Notes under the pieces: generated by a model
What the model saw: the letters and a program-made list of their open reading frames with translations, nothing else
Database searches by the model: none
Told to the model about the DNA's origin: nothing
Shown here: positions 11,438-22,284 of the stretch, piece by piece
Layout of the letters: the number at the start of each line of letters is the position of its first letter
Position numbering within the stretch: the first letter of the stretch is position 1
Program-made: the position numbers and the translations under genes
Assembly (NCBI GenBank): GCA_016271365.2
Contig: CM057453.1
Location: 1,076,089,001 to 1,076,153,000 of the forward strand
Direction: 5' to 3'
Length of the DNA: 64,000 nt
Origin: Neoceratodus forsteri
Taxonomy: Eukaryota; Chordata; Ceratodontiformes; Ceratodontidae

Positions 11438-12688
11438 TCATAGTAATTCCGAAAGACCAGAGTTATGTCCTCCCGGGCTAGTCTTAATACACTTATCCTG
11501 CTCCGACCAGATCCCCTCTATTAATCGAGATGCCTCCAGCTGGGCTATGCGCCGAGCCAAGAGCCTGCCTGGCTTCTCCCCTTGGTCGGTATACCTGGCC
11601 CTGGTTTTAATAATCGCCAACTCTGCCTGATCGCCTAACATTTTAAGATATTCATCTCTAACTTTGATTAACTTAATCTCAGTCTCGTCTAACGGATTAG
11701 TTACCAAGTCCATTTGCAGACCCTTAATCTGGTTTAACAAGTCTAACATAATGGCATTCTTCTCCTTCTTAGCCCTGGTAGCCTGGCTTATCAGGAGACC
11801 TCTTATGTATACCTTAAGTGCAGACCATAAAATGTCCGGACGTATACCCTCCTTATCGTTGTACAGCATGAACTCCTCAATTTGAGAAGTTAGAATATTT
11901 ACTATTTGGGGAGCCCTTAATAACTGGTTATTAATCTTCCATCTATTTCTTTTACCAATAACGGAAGGAAGGGAAATAGTGGCCTCCACCGCTAGGTGAT
12001 CAGACAGAGGAGCAGCCACTATCTCAGCTCCAACAATCCCTTTCAAAGAGAACGGGAGAGGGTATATAATCAATCCTCGAACCCGATTTATGTACCGGTG
12101 AGTAAAGGTAAACTCTTTTGTTTGGGGATGGAGCACCCTCCAAACATCTGCTAAGCCCATGCAGGCCATCAGATCCTCAAGAGCTAAGGCAGCTGGGGTT
12201 GGGTTTGCACGTATATTCGATGACCTATCCAAGCGGCGATCTAATACCAGATTAAAGTCTCCCCCGATAATCATGGGAAGGTGACTAAAGGACAATAACA
12301 TCTTCATTAAACTGGTCATAAAATCCTGATTGTCAGAATTAGGCCCATATACAACTCCAAGTAACATTTCAACGTTATATAATTTCCCTTTCACCAGCAG
12401 GAATCTCCCTTCTCTATCTGGAATAACTTTTATGGGACAGAAAGGGATCGATCTGTGTAATAGAATCAGCACCCCCCTGCTTTTTGAATTCCCCTGAGAT
12501 GAAAAGACTGTTCCAAATTGCATTCTTCTCAAACCTCCAACCTCCTCTTGAAGCAAGTGAGTCTCTTGCAAAAAGGCAATTCTAACCTTAGCCGCCTCTA
12601 GGTATTTCAGTATTCTGTATTGCTTTGTCTTATGCCTAGCCCCTTTTACATTCCAAATGCAAAGTTTAACTAAAATGTCAGTCCCCAT
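11438..12688 (-). pseudogene. Element C ORF2, endonuclease domain and linker
   Basis: Open for over 415 codons. I place the start at the ATG complementing 12686-12688 (MGTDILVKLCIWNVKG). The upstream in-frame extension to 12742 has no family resemblance. Motifs in order are IWNVKG, FLQETHLL, SKSRGVLILLH, IIGGDFNLVLDRRLD and SDHLAVEATISLP, which together make an almost complete APE-type endonuclease. The RIDY-like position reads VRGLIIY, so one core motif looks altered. The linker (about residues 235-415) is basic and coiled-coil-like. The segment ends in a stop just before the RT fragment. Confidence 0.85.
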
Positions 12689-13640
12689 ATATAATGTATG
12701 ACCAAACAGGCTGTAAAGGCTCTCCCAAAGTACTAAGTACACTACAACACCAGTAACCTTGCACCCACCCCCTTAAAGGCCCCTTTCCTCAAAACAGATC
12801 CAAACAAAGCCCCTCCCCAGCCAAAACCACTAAACAAAAAGCTCCCCCCTTTTGACCAATCCTTGCCCCCACATCCGCCCCATGATGTGTCAAGATACCT
12901 AGCCCGTCCCTACTTCCCTCCATACTCTACACCCCAATAAGACCCAAGCTAATAACAATCCCTTGCAATGACTGAGTCCCAATTTCAAGGTCTATTTTAC
13001 CAGCCAACAGTTAAACATACATAAAATATTCCTACATAGAAGGAGATGTCCCCTCAATTCTCCGTCCCAACCAGAGAAGAAAAGAATAATGAACAGGAAA
13101 TATTTAGAACATCCAAGCCCAAACAATTGCCCGGGATAGTTAATTACAAAATTCAAACTCTCTTGACATTACCATTCCTACCAGTATAGGGTAAAAAAGA
13201 AAAATAATTCTGACCCTCCTGGTAAATTTCTTTTTAACCAGACCCCTTGCTACCCAAGCCCCGAAATTGCTCAACATAGCAATTAAGAGGGAAGGGTCCT
13301 GGAAATACATAAACTAATAATGACCCCACTACAATAATATACCCGACATTGAAACTGTACGTCAACTAACGACCCTGGTAACCAAGTGCCCTACAGAGGT
13401 GGAATCACTGTGCCCCTGTCTAGAGACCAAAACAAAGGCCACATTTCTAATCCCCACTATGAGCTGCAAAACTACTCAAAAGAAAGTAAATAGATAAATA
13501 AATGAATAAATTAAATTTGTGGGGCACCCTATTTAAAGTCATTACTGGAATCTAGGCATAAAACTTTGCCAGAGCATATTAGTCTGTGATAAGTCGTCCT
13601 GCAGATAAGGCCCACCTCATAGCAATAGTTCCACATCAGA
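12689..13640 (-). other. Element C inter-ORF spacer
   Basis: About 950 bases between the ORF1 and ORF2 relics with no coding homology seen on either strand. The sequence is A/C-rich on the plus strand. Confidence 0.6.
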
Positions 13641-14315
13641 TTAGGTTCCCTGCAAAGAAAAAAAAAAAATATATATATTTTTGCCTCTAATCCAATCGCC
13701 AGGGCCATTATTATATAAAAATAGATGGTCCAAAACAAGATGAGGGGCTCGTCTAATCCACATCTCTGTCTGTCGAGATTCAGAAGATAAACACTCCAGC
13801 AGAAGATGTCCATAGTAAACAGGGTTGTTGCAAAATGTAGTCCCCATCCACATCATGGGTCCTTGAATAGGTCGGAAGGCCACCTTCAGGGCTTTAGATG
13901 CCAGGTCAACAGAATCAAAGGACTTCCAATCATTATTTATAGAGACCTGAAGCCTTGCCAGGTATCCCATTCTAAATTTGATCTCAGCAGCTATTAGGCA
14001 TTTAACAATAGGTTGGAAAGTGGCCCGCTTTTGCCTAACAGACAGTGGAAGATCTTGAACCACCCTAATCCATGACCCTTCCCAATATATATCTTTGTCT
14101 CTCTTAGCTTTATCGATCAACAATTGTCTCTCCTGATAGTTTAAAAACTTAATAATGAAGGGCCTGGGCAGACGATCTGGGGAGGGCAGAGGTCTCAGTG
14201 CCCTATGAGCTCTTTCCACCATGTATTTGGGCCCAAAAGGCGAGGATCCAGCTATTTTCTCAGTAATTTTTTGTGCAAACAGAATTGGCTCATTTGCCTC
14301 AGCTTTTTCAGGCAA
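13641..14315 (-). pseudogene. Element C ORF1, RNA-binding C-terminal part
   Basis: L1-type ORF1 protein, which coats the element RNA and acts as a nucleic-acid chaperone. The open piece contains VERAHRAL, then PRPFIIKFLNYQERQLLIDKA, DLPLSVRQKRA and IKFRMGYLARLQVS. These are hallmarks of the RRM-like domain and C-terminal domain of L1 ORF1. The N-terminal half lies upstream (14606-14716) in another frame and is broken. The tail after about 13700 runs into A/T simple sequence (13656-13680), so the true stop may be shifted. Confidence 0.85.
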
Positions 14316-14716
14316 GCCAATAATTACAAGTTATTACACCGACTCGGCCCTCTAAATCTTCCACCTTAGCTTATAGCTTCTGTAACTTCTGAGAAAATCT
14401 GGTCACCGAGGCATCAGTCACCTCCTTGCTCCTCTCTAAAGATTTTAATCTTACTTCATTATAGTTGTTCTCCTCGACAAGTCTTCCATGGCACTATTGA
14501 TGCTTTTAATTTCACCAGCCACCTCCAATATCATTGCCTTCCAGCGGCCCTATCTCTTCAAGGAAGCACGATAAAGTGAGAGGATCTTCCACCAGGCTGC
14601 CCTCGCTAGCCCCATGCCCTGACGCTGAGCCAGAGGCCCTCGATTTCTTCGAGCGCTTTTCCAGAGGGCATGAGCGGTGTATGTTTGGCCGGCTGTTTCT
14701 TCCTGTCCACCTCCAT
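14316..14716 (-). pseudogene. Element C ORF1, N-terminal part (broken)
   Basis: Begins with the ATG complementing 14714-14716 (MEVDRKKQPAKHTPLMPSG), a basic N-terminus like those of L1-like ORF1 proteins. It stops at 14606. 14316-14605 should encode the coiled coil but has frame changes. An upstream in-frame Met at 14794 exists and looks less likely. Confidence 0.55.
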
Positions 14717-14860
14717 AAAGCACCTGGATACAGTCACCTTCAACCCTGCAGCACAGTCAGGATGAAGCTCCCAAAAACCCGGAGATTTTAGCAAAGCAAG
14801 CAGGCGAGATCACGGACTCCGGAAGCAACTAGTCGGCGTCCCGCATCACGTGACTCCTCC
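14717..14860 (-). promoter_or_regulatory. Element C 5' UTR
   Basis: GC-rich leader whose outer end on the element strand is GGAGGAGTCACGTGATGCGG, with a CACGTG E-box-like core. It ends precisely at the target-site duplication, so the 5' end is intact. Internal promoter activity is expected for L1-type leaders but cannot be shown here. Confidence 0.6.
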
Positions 14861-14877
14861 AAAAATTGTAAGGTTTT
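14861..14877. repeat. Target-site duplication of element C, right copy
   Basis: AAAAATTGTAAGGTTTT, differing by one base (T for G) from 8681-8697. It abuts the 5' end of element C. Confidence 0.85.
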
Positions 14878-14976
14878 ATTCAGGACTGATCACTCAAAAC
14901 CTTATTAATAGTTGTCCGAAACTGAGAGGATTTGAGATAAACTACTAGAGCAGCTTTCAATACTTAAGAGGTGAAA

Positions 14977-15841
14977 ATGGATGCCGAAATGCGGCAGGCT
15001 CTCCCAGCCCGGACACCGCCGCAGATGCCAGACAAATCGGCGAAGAGAACCAAAACACAGACCACAACCCCTAATAAGGTAGCGGCATCAGCTAGCAACT
15101 CTGTTCCCCTGTCGGAATACATGTTCTTGGCAGAAATGGCTGGCATTAAGGACTCGTTTAAAGAATTTGCCCTAGACCTGAAGAATATTCAAGCAGAATT
15201 GAGAGAAACGAATAAGAAAATATCGGATGTTTCTGCCTCGCACATCTTCGCTAGAAAATTGGCGAATCTAGATTATAGCCAGAAGTGGTATCATTAAGGC
15301 AGAGGCTGACTAAGGTCGAGAGTAAACTAGAAGATCTGGAGGGAGGAACAGGAGGAATAATATTGTGGTGTTTGGGCTGCCTGAAGAAGCTGAAGGATTA
15401 GCTATAATTCAGTTTACACAGAAGCTTTTGGTTAAAATTGCTGGTCCTCCACCACAATCCACAGTGTATTAGGTAGAACGGGCCCATCACTGGCTGAAAC
15501 CCCGACCTCCCCCAGGGGCTAAGCCTAGGCCTTTCATTATTCGGCTCTTGAGCTACATTGACCGACAGCATATCTTAGGGAAAGTTAAAGAGCTTCAAGA
15601 GATTAAATGGGAAGATGCCAAGCTCAGATTCTCTCAAGATCTGCCAGTTAGTGTCAGACAGAAGCGAGCAGCCTACCATAGTTGCATTAAAAAGCTGACA
15701 GTGGCTGCAATTCGATTCCGGATGATTTACCCGGCCAAATTGATGGTGCAGCATCAGGATACTTGGAGAAGCTTTGGAGATGCAGACCAGGCAGCTGAAG
15801 AACTACCCACTATGTATCCCAACTTGTTTACTCATTGTTGA
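14977..15841 (+). pseudogene. Element D ORF1
   Basis: I place the start at ATG 14977 (MDAEMRQALPARTPPQMPDK). The first open piece ends at 15297 and covers a basic N-terminus and a predicted coiled coil (NIQAELRETNKKISD). After frame changes, VERAHHWLKPRPPPGAKPRP is read near 15474-15533. The final piece to 15841 carries SYIDRQHIL, DLPVSVRQKRA and IRFRMIYPAKLMV. These match the RNA-binding and C-terminal domains of L1-type ORF1. At least two frame breaks make it non-functional. Confidence 0.82.
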
Positions 15842-16969
15842 ATATCCGAAGGATGAATCAACAGTCTGGCTACTTCGCATCGTGGCATTTGCCTGAGGAG
15901 AAGATAATTTTTTCTCTCTTTTTTTTTGCTTTTTTTATTATTTTGTTGTCCGATTATAATATGCACACCTCTTCTTGGATCCCTTATTTAGAATGGCTCA
16001 GCAGCTGGAAGCCCTTTTCTTTCCCTTCCCCCCTTTTTTTTTTCTCTCTCCTTTTCTTTTTATTTTTGTGCAGATTTAAATGGTTTGGGAATCTGTCAAC
16101 GAACAACAGTGTCCAGCCCAAATGGAGGCGAGCATTTTGCGCCGCGACCGCCTTCTACAGGACTCACTTTTTTTTCTCTTCCTGCTCAAGTCCTGCGTGC
16201 AGCTTTTATTTGGATCACCCTTTTATATTTCAATGGAGGGCAATATTTAAACTTGGAAGGAGGAAAGCTTAGCAATTTATTCACTACTTTCTTGTGGTCT
16301 TTAGGTGTATCTATATTTATCCTCCAGCATATAAATCGGGATGCAATGGCCTGCATTATGTTTCACTGTAGACCCAAAAGATTTTCCATAGGCTGCTTAA
16401 TAGTTTGACTTCAATGAGCTGAGCGTTAAGCTCTAAATACGAGGGATTAGCTGTCTGAGTTTTATCAAGGGGGATTCGGGAAGATGGGTAAATTTACTTA
16501 ACAAATAGATAAATATATAGATTGGAGCTTACTGTTGGATGGATAAGATACAATTTTGAACTTAAAAGCTAACAAGAACACGGACTTTATAAAGGGGTAT
16601 CTCTGTGAAGGTGGTATAGGGTAGGAAGATTATTCATTAACTAAAATATTGGATGTTATCGCTTTTGGGGGAGGGATGAGCAGGATATGCTTAATCAGGT
16701 GGAACATGCATCTTAGCAAAGGGGATTGAGCATACGCATTCAATGGGGTATTTTAAAATCAAGGTAACTAATTTGTTGGTTGGGGTTACGATGCTCATAA
16801 GAATGCGTTGTGGGGTCTTATCTCAAGAGGATGGGGAGAGGAATGGGAAAATATCTTTGGGAGGAGGGAGGGTACTGCCACAGATACTATCAGTGTAGTA
16901 TTAATATCACTCAATGGTGTTACTGGTTGTCACAAAAGTGAGACATAACAATGTAACAGATAGCTAAAA
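15842..16969 (+). other. Element D inter-ORF spacer with pyrimidine tracts
   Basis: About 1.1 kb between the ORF1 and ORF2 relics. Strong T and TC runs lie at 15906-15945 and 16018-16070. Open frames here (for example 15835-16272) read as Phe/Ser-rich low complexity and are not considered genes. Confidence 0.55.
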
Positions 16970-19900
16970 ATGTCAGGATATCATTTTTGTACATGGAACA
17001 TTAAAGGGTCACAAACCCCAGCAAAATGTATGCAAATACTGATACACCTCCATAATATACAAGCGGATGTATTTATTTTTGCAAGAAACACACCTTTTAT
17101 CCACTCAAGTGCATTACTTTCGCAGGCTTTGGGTGGGACAAGTTTTGGATCTGGCTTTAATTCACGTAAAGGGGTACTGCAATCCCTAATTGCCTGTAAA
17201 ATCCGTTTGGGTTATCTAAAGAGATCTTAGACTCAGAGGCGTTACGGTGATTTTACAGGCAGTAATAGGTCATACTGAGGTTATTCTTGGTTCTATTCAT
17301 GGTCCAAACTCTAGCTGACCCTAAATTTTTACAGATCTTATGGCTAAGTTAGCACCATGTCATGATTCCAATAATTGTGGGAGGAGACTGGAATCAGGTG
17401 TTGTCAAATAGCCAGGATAGAACAGGGTCCCTAAAATATCACTGTCTCAGGTAAAAAGCCCAGATGGAACTAATGCACCTAGTAGGTTATCAGACCCTGG
17501 TAGATTATGTACCCAACCAGAAAGAATATTCATTTCATTCACCTATTCACAATACATTTTCTCATATTTATTTTCTGGTCAGCAGTGACTGTCTTCCTGG
17601 TGTCACATCAGTTTTCTGTTCCTCATAAACTATATTGGACCACCAGATGGTTCAACTATTTATAGAGCTTGCTCCTAACATTCAGTGAAGATAAACTTTG
17701 GAGATTAATAGCAGATTATAAAATCAGAAGATCAAATACAATATTTACAGTCCTTCATTTCCAATTTCATAGCAGATAACTCTTTATCAATGCCCAGAAG
17801 ACATATCTTATGGTGCACACTCAAATAGCTTAAGGGAGAGCTAATATGTTTCAAATGCAAAAAGCAAAGATCAAGCCCTTTCTTCTTTAATCGATCAGAT
17901 TACATTGGCGAGAGCGAATCTTTCAGCTCTGTCCCTGATGTGGATTGGGAAAAAGCTGAATCCTTCAAGCCCACCACAATCACCTGCTGGCGAAGAGGCT
18001 AATTTCTTATGCTCAAATCTAAAATAACTCATTTTGAACAGGGGAGAAAGCAGAAAAACTATTGGCACTTAGAATAAGAGCTCGAGGTTGCTGATAAGAA
18101 TAGTGAGCCTCCAATCACCTACTGGTACAGTTCTGACTTCACCCCAAGACATTTGTCAAAACTTTAAACTTTATTATGAGAGGTTGTATACTCCTACTAA
18201 TTTTCTTTTTCCCCAACAAATGTTGGATTCATCGTCAAAGATGTTAACTTGCCTACACTTATGGAGCACAATCCTCTGTATTTAAAGCCCCAATGAAATA
18301 AAAGAGGTACTAGAGGCTATTGACTCACTTACACTGGACAAATCCCTGGTCCAGATGGGTTTACATCTAATTTTTATAAGCCCTAAGGACACACTGGTAC
18401 CTATTCTTTTAAACACCTTTCAATATTTTTATAGGTATAGTATTTCAGACAAATCCTTAACTCAAGCCATCATTATAGTATTACCCAAATGGGAAAGGAT
18501 CCTCAGTCGTACATAATTATAGGCCTATTTCACCCATTAACGTGGACCTGAAATCTTGGCCGAATTTTGGCTATGAGGATTAGGCCAGGTTTGGGACTCT
18601 TTAATTAGTGCAGAACAAGTAGGATTTGTCAAGGAGACTTTCATCAGACCATCTCAGGAAGTTGGCATACTTATTTTTCTGTCTCAAGGGATTCGTCTAG
18701 CCTAGGCGCTGGATTTACATGGATGCAGAAAAGCTTTTGACAGAGTCTCCTGGGAATACCTGCTTTCCCTACTTCCTGAGATATGGTATCCACCAGAATT
18801 TCTCTCTTGGGATTAAAATATTGTACTCTTCTCCCTCACATAAGGTTCACTGTAATGGAATACTCTCCACCTTTTAATTTGAGTGAAGGTACTCGTCAAG
18901 GTTGTCCCTCTCGCCATATCTATTTAATTTATTTCTCAGACACATTATAGAAGCTTAATTCTTCACCCTTAATATAGGGATCACAATAGGAGACGTCAGA
19001 ATATAAACTTTCCATATCATGGATGATATTTTGTATATTTCATCTCCTTCACAATCCATCCAGCAACATGAATTAATATCACAGTTTAGCTTGATTTCCA
19101 ATTACAAACTGAACCTAGATAAATCGAAATGCTTCCTCTTAATCAATACTTTCAGAAAGCAGAACTATCTAGATTGGGCCCACAGTAGAAACCAGATAAG
19201 TTTAAATATTTGGGAATTTTCTTCACCCCTCCTAAAATAATGAAAAATGCTTAATCTTGATGCTACCTTAAATCAACATAAAGTGGATATAAAGCATTGG
19301 TCCTTGTACCTTTATACAACCTTAGAATTGAATGAAAGTATAATAAAAATGAATGTACTTACATTTATTATACCCGTGCAAATGTACAGTTGGGACTTAT
19401 CCAAATCTTTGGTTCATGCAGGGACATAAAATTATTAATGCTGGGATAGGAAAAATCAAGAAGAGATATAGTAAACACACAGGCTAAAATGATGGTGGTC
19501 TTCAGGCCCCAATCTATATTTATACTATCTTGCCGTACACTAACTAGACTTAGGCACTGGATGCTCCCGTCAGAGCACATGTCTGATTCGACGTATTTTC
19601 CTCTCTGGCTTGGAATCAAGAAATCCCTGTGTGCTATATGATGTGGATAGGAAATCCTTCCCTTTCTGAATAAGAAAAATATTCAAATAAATTGAAGGGA
19701 TCCCGGCAGTGCTCTTGGCTACACAGTACCAACAACACTCTACTTAGGACTAATGGGTATAAGGATGTAACACAACCTCTTTTCAGTAATCCTAATTTGT
19801 TGATCTCATGAAATAATAAAAGCCTAAAGTTTTTGGCCCAATATGGGGATTGAAAGAGTAGAGGAACTGATTACTAATCGAGACTGATGTGATTCAGGAA

Positions 19901-20121
19901 GCCAATAGTAAATACCATTGGTCCACTATTCATGTTTTTAAATATTTGCAGATTAGTCATATGTTAACACAGTATTTTGTGCTGGGAGGTGGAGGTTAAC
20001 TGTATTAACCCATTATCTCAGTCGGCTCTGTCAACTCACTTAATCGCCATACACTACAATTTCTACAGACTACGATTGCTGGACTGGAAAGACAGAGTTT
20101 TATTGGTGGGATCAATCTTGC
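16970..20121 (+). pseudogene. Element D ORF2, heavily decayed
   Basis: Starts at ATG 16970 (MSGYHFCTWNIKGSQTPAK), the endonuclease opening. GGDWNQVLSN at about 17380-17409 is the GDFN motif with Trp. RT remains include DAEK at about 18722 with the frame lost straight after, the pre-motif C region, and MDDILYI at about 19019-19039 in place of YADD. SNYKLNLDKSKCFLL follows at 19099-19143. Post-RT residues continue to about 20100. Stops and shifts occur every 100-250 bases, making this one of the oldest copies in the window. Confidence 0.72.
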
Positions 20122-20236
20122 CATCTCTTACCTTGCTCCTCCAGGAAGCCTGTTGTTGGGGCCATACTGAAATCATGCCCAGAAGCGGAACCAGAGCCAG
20201 CTGCACCCTGGTCCTTCACACTGCTAAAGCATAAAA
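20122..20236 (+). repeat. Repeat module 'a', first copy
   Basis: TTGCTCCTCCAGGAAGCCTG and the following roughly 100 bases recur at about 20379-20490 and 21126-21230. This module precedes the first long direct repeat and marks the boundary with element D. Confidence 0.65.
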
Positions 20237-20243
20237 GCTGCAG

Positions 20244-20715
20244 GTCTCTCCAGGCCCATCGGGCTTAGGAACCCTCCATCCTCAATCCCCAGTGCTGCCA
20301 TGGACCTTCCTGTTGCCTGCCCAGGAACCCTCTTGGTGATCCACTTGGCCAGCTGCAGCCGCTGGCGTTGCGCTTTGCTACTCCAGGAAGCCTGATGGTG
20401 AGGGGCGCCTGCTGAAATCACGCCCAGAGATGGAACCAGGAGCCAGGCTGCACCCTGGTCCTTCAAGCTGCCAAAGCAGTAAAACACGCACGGTGCGTTT
20501 TCAACGATTCCAGCTGCGGTTGCCTCAGCCTGAGTAGAAGTGCTGCCTGGCTGTACTCTCAGGGAAAAGTGGCTGTTTTCACCTAAACTCGCTGACAGAA
20601 CTTTTCTTACAACCTAGGACTAGGGCGCTTGCTCAAGGTGCCTCTCTCCCGCTTAAGGTTAACTCCGGCGGTCACAAGTTCTGAAGTGTTATACAGCTCC
20701 TTGATGGCAGTTTGG
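20244..20715 (+). repeat. Direct repeat copy 1 (about 470 bp)
   Basis: Runs from CTCTCCAGGCCC to CAGCTCCTTGATGGCAGTTTG and is repeated at about 21005-21475 with scattered changes. Shared landmarks are GCCCAGGAACCCTCTTGGTG, CCTCCAGGAAGCCTG (ACTCC here), GAAAAGTGGCTGTTTTCAC and GGTCACA. No ORF of note. It could be an LTR, or a 5' UTR promoter unit of the LINE downstream; the sequence does not decide between them. Confidence 0.7.
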
Positions 20716-21004
20716 ACTAAAAATACCCTGTACAAGCTAATCTGTCTCTTTACCCACAGAGCTTTGTGCTGCAAGCGCACATGCATAACTAACTGCTTGA
20801 TTTATCACGTGGTGCATACAGTCAAAATTGCATAGAAATTAGAATTTACTGTAGAGCCTTGATTACCTGCCTTAAGTGAAGTAACCCAACTAAATCTCCA
20901 CTTCTAGGATCCCTCCTCTCTTTCCTTTTCCACCCTTTCTTTGTCCTCAAGCACGCCTTGTCTCTCAGCTCTCCTACTTAAGTCTCTCCTTGCTGTCCTC
21001 TCGG
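20716..21004. other. Spacer between direct repeats
   Basis: About 290 bases. The right part is pyrimidine-rich (about 20895-21000). No coding motif, primer-binding site or RNA gene was recognised. It is far too short for an LTR-element interior, so if the repeats are LTRs this would be a non-autonomous remnant. Confidence 0.5.
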
Positions 21005-21475
21005 GTCCTCTCCAGGCCCGCCGGGCTTGGAACCCTCCATCCTCGATCTCAGCACTGCCGTGGACTTCTGTTGCCTGCCCAGGAACCCTCTTGGTGATCC
21101 GCCTGCCCAGCCCATGAAGTTTGTGCCTTGCTCCTCCAGGAAGCCTGTTGCTAGGGGTCTCTGCTGAAATCACCCAGGAAGCAGAACCAGAGGCACAGCC
21201 CTAGATCCTTGAGCCACCAAAAGCCGTAAAAGCCGCCAGGTATGTTTTCACTTCTTCCAGCTGCTGGTTGCCTCAGCCTAGTCTGAGCGCTGCCTGGCTC
21301 TACTTCTCAGGAAAAGTGGCTGTTTTCACTAAACTCACTGACTTTGGGGAACTTTCCTATGACCTGGGACTAGGGCACCGCTCAAAGCCCTCTCTCCCTG
21401 CTAGGGTTAATCAAAGGCGGTCACACAGTTGAAGTGTTACAGCTCCTTCTCGGTGGCAGTTTGTCCCGCCGGGGC
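21005..21475 (+). repeat. Direct repeat copy 2 (about 470 bp)
   Basis: Second copy of 20244-20715, in the same orientation, diverged by small deletions and substitutions. It ends in GGTGGCAGTTTG. GC-rich sequence follows to about 21505. Confidence 0.7.
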
Positions 21476-22284
21476 TTTCTGCGCGGCTCCCACCCTCCCC
21501 CCACCACTATAGGCCCTTAGATTTATAGGACTCTGACTGTCATATGACTAAATTACCAGTTTCCATTGGTTCCTTATATTCTCTCACCACTGGGGTGATC
21601 TACCTCTCAACGTCTGCTGAAATTTCATAATCTTACCGCCAAATCTACACTCCCTGATATCATTCTTTCCTCCTGAGCCCACTCTAAGTATTTTCTCCAT
21701 CCTCTCCTTAACAAACTCACCCCCTATACCTTAGCTATACCTTAGCTTTCCATCTATTTTCTCAAACCCTACTATAGCTCTGACTTCTCTGTACCTAGAT
21801 CTAGCTTTACTTCTCCTCCAATCCTACCCTGAAAACCTTCAGCTGCTCAAATAAGGGTCTCAGCCCAAGAGAAATATATCTCCCTCACCTCAGGCCTTTA
21901 GTGTCTTAGTAGCAGACCAAAAGGGCTAATTATTCTAATCTGCCTTTTTCTCCTTTGGAGCATGAGCGAAATCTCTCTGACTCTGTGATCACAGTCACAC
22001 AAGAACCCCCAGACACAGACTTTAGTTCTCAAACCTCATGATAGCAAACCTAAGACCCAAACCCTCTCAGGAACAGCTTCTCCTCAACAGAGGATGCACT
22101 TACCAAGTACTGAGTTCCCCCAAAAAATAGGTGGAAGAACTACGAGAAGGTGCACTAATCCTCTACAGTACAGTGCTTGCGTTCTATCACTCCTGCTCAA
22201 ACTTTCTGTGATATTGAACTGAACCGAGGCCCCCCAGGTGGGGCTCACGTGGTATATACTAAACAAATCAACTAAAGTCTACTC
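21476..22284. other. Unassigned stretch before CR1/L2-like LINE
   Basis: No domain was recognised. The plus strand is C/T-rich with many stops. It may be the leader or a decayed ORF1 of the LINE that becomes recognisable at 22285, but no motif supports that. Confidence 0.35.

Larger units (their letters stand above)
8698..14860 (-). mobile_element. L1-like LINE element C, near full length, nested in D
   Basis: A roughly 6.16-kb minus-strand L1-like element with all expected parts. These are a 5' UTR (14717-14860), ORF1 (14716 down to 13641), an inter-ORF spacer, ORF2 (12688-8920) and a 3' UTR with a purine-rich tract, AATAAA and poly(A). It is bracketed by a 17-bp target-site duplication with one mismatch, as expected from target-primed reverse transcription. 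ORF2 is interrupted only about four times, so this copy is younger than A, B and D. It entered the 5' UTR of element D. Confidence 0.9.
14878..20121 (+). mobile_element. L1-like LINE element D (right of nested insertion)
   Basis: Main body of a plus-strand L1-like element whose 5' tip is at 8607-8697. It contains the rest of the 5' UTR, an ORF1 relic, a spacer of about 1.1 kb and a heavily mutated ORF2. The 3' end appears truncated near 20121, where unrelated repeat modules begin. No AATAAA and tail are found there. It is older than element C, which inserted into it. Confidence 0.8.

Noticed and set aside
15835..16408. Phe/Ser-rich frames in element D spacer
   Set aside because: Driven by T and TC runs between ORF1 and ORF2 of an L1-like element. 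No homology.
20244..21475. Definite LTR retrotransposon
   Set aside because: The direct repeats lack obvious TG...CA ends, a primer-binding site or any gag/pol sequence between them, so they are reported only as direct repeats.
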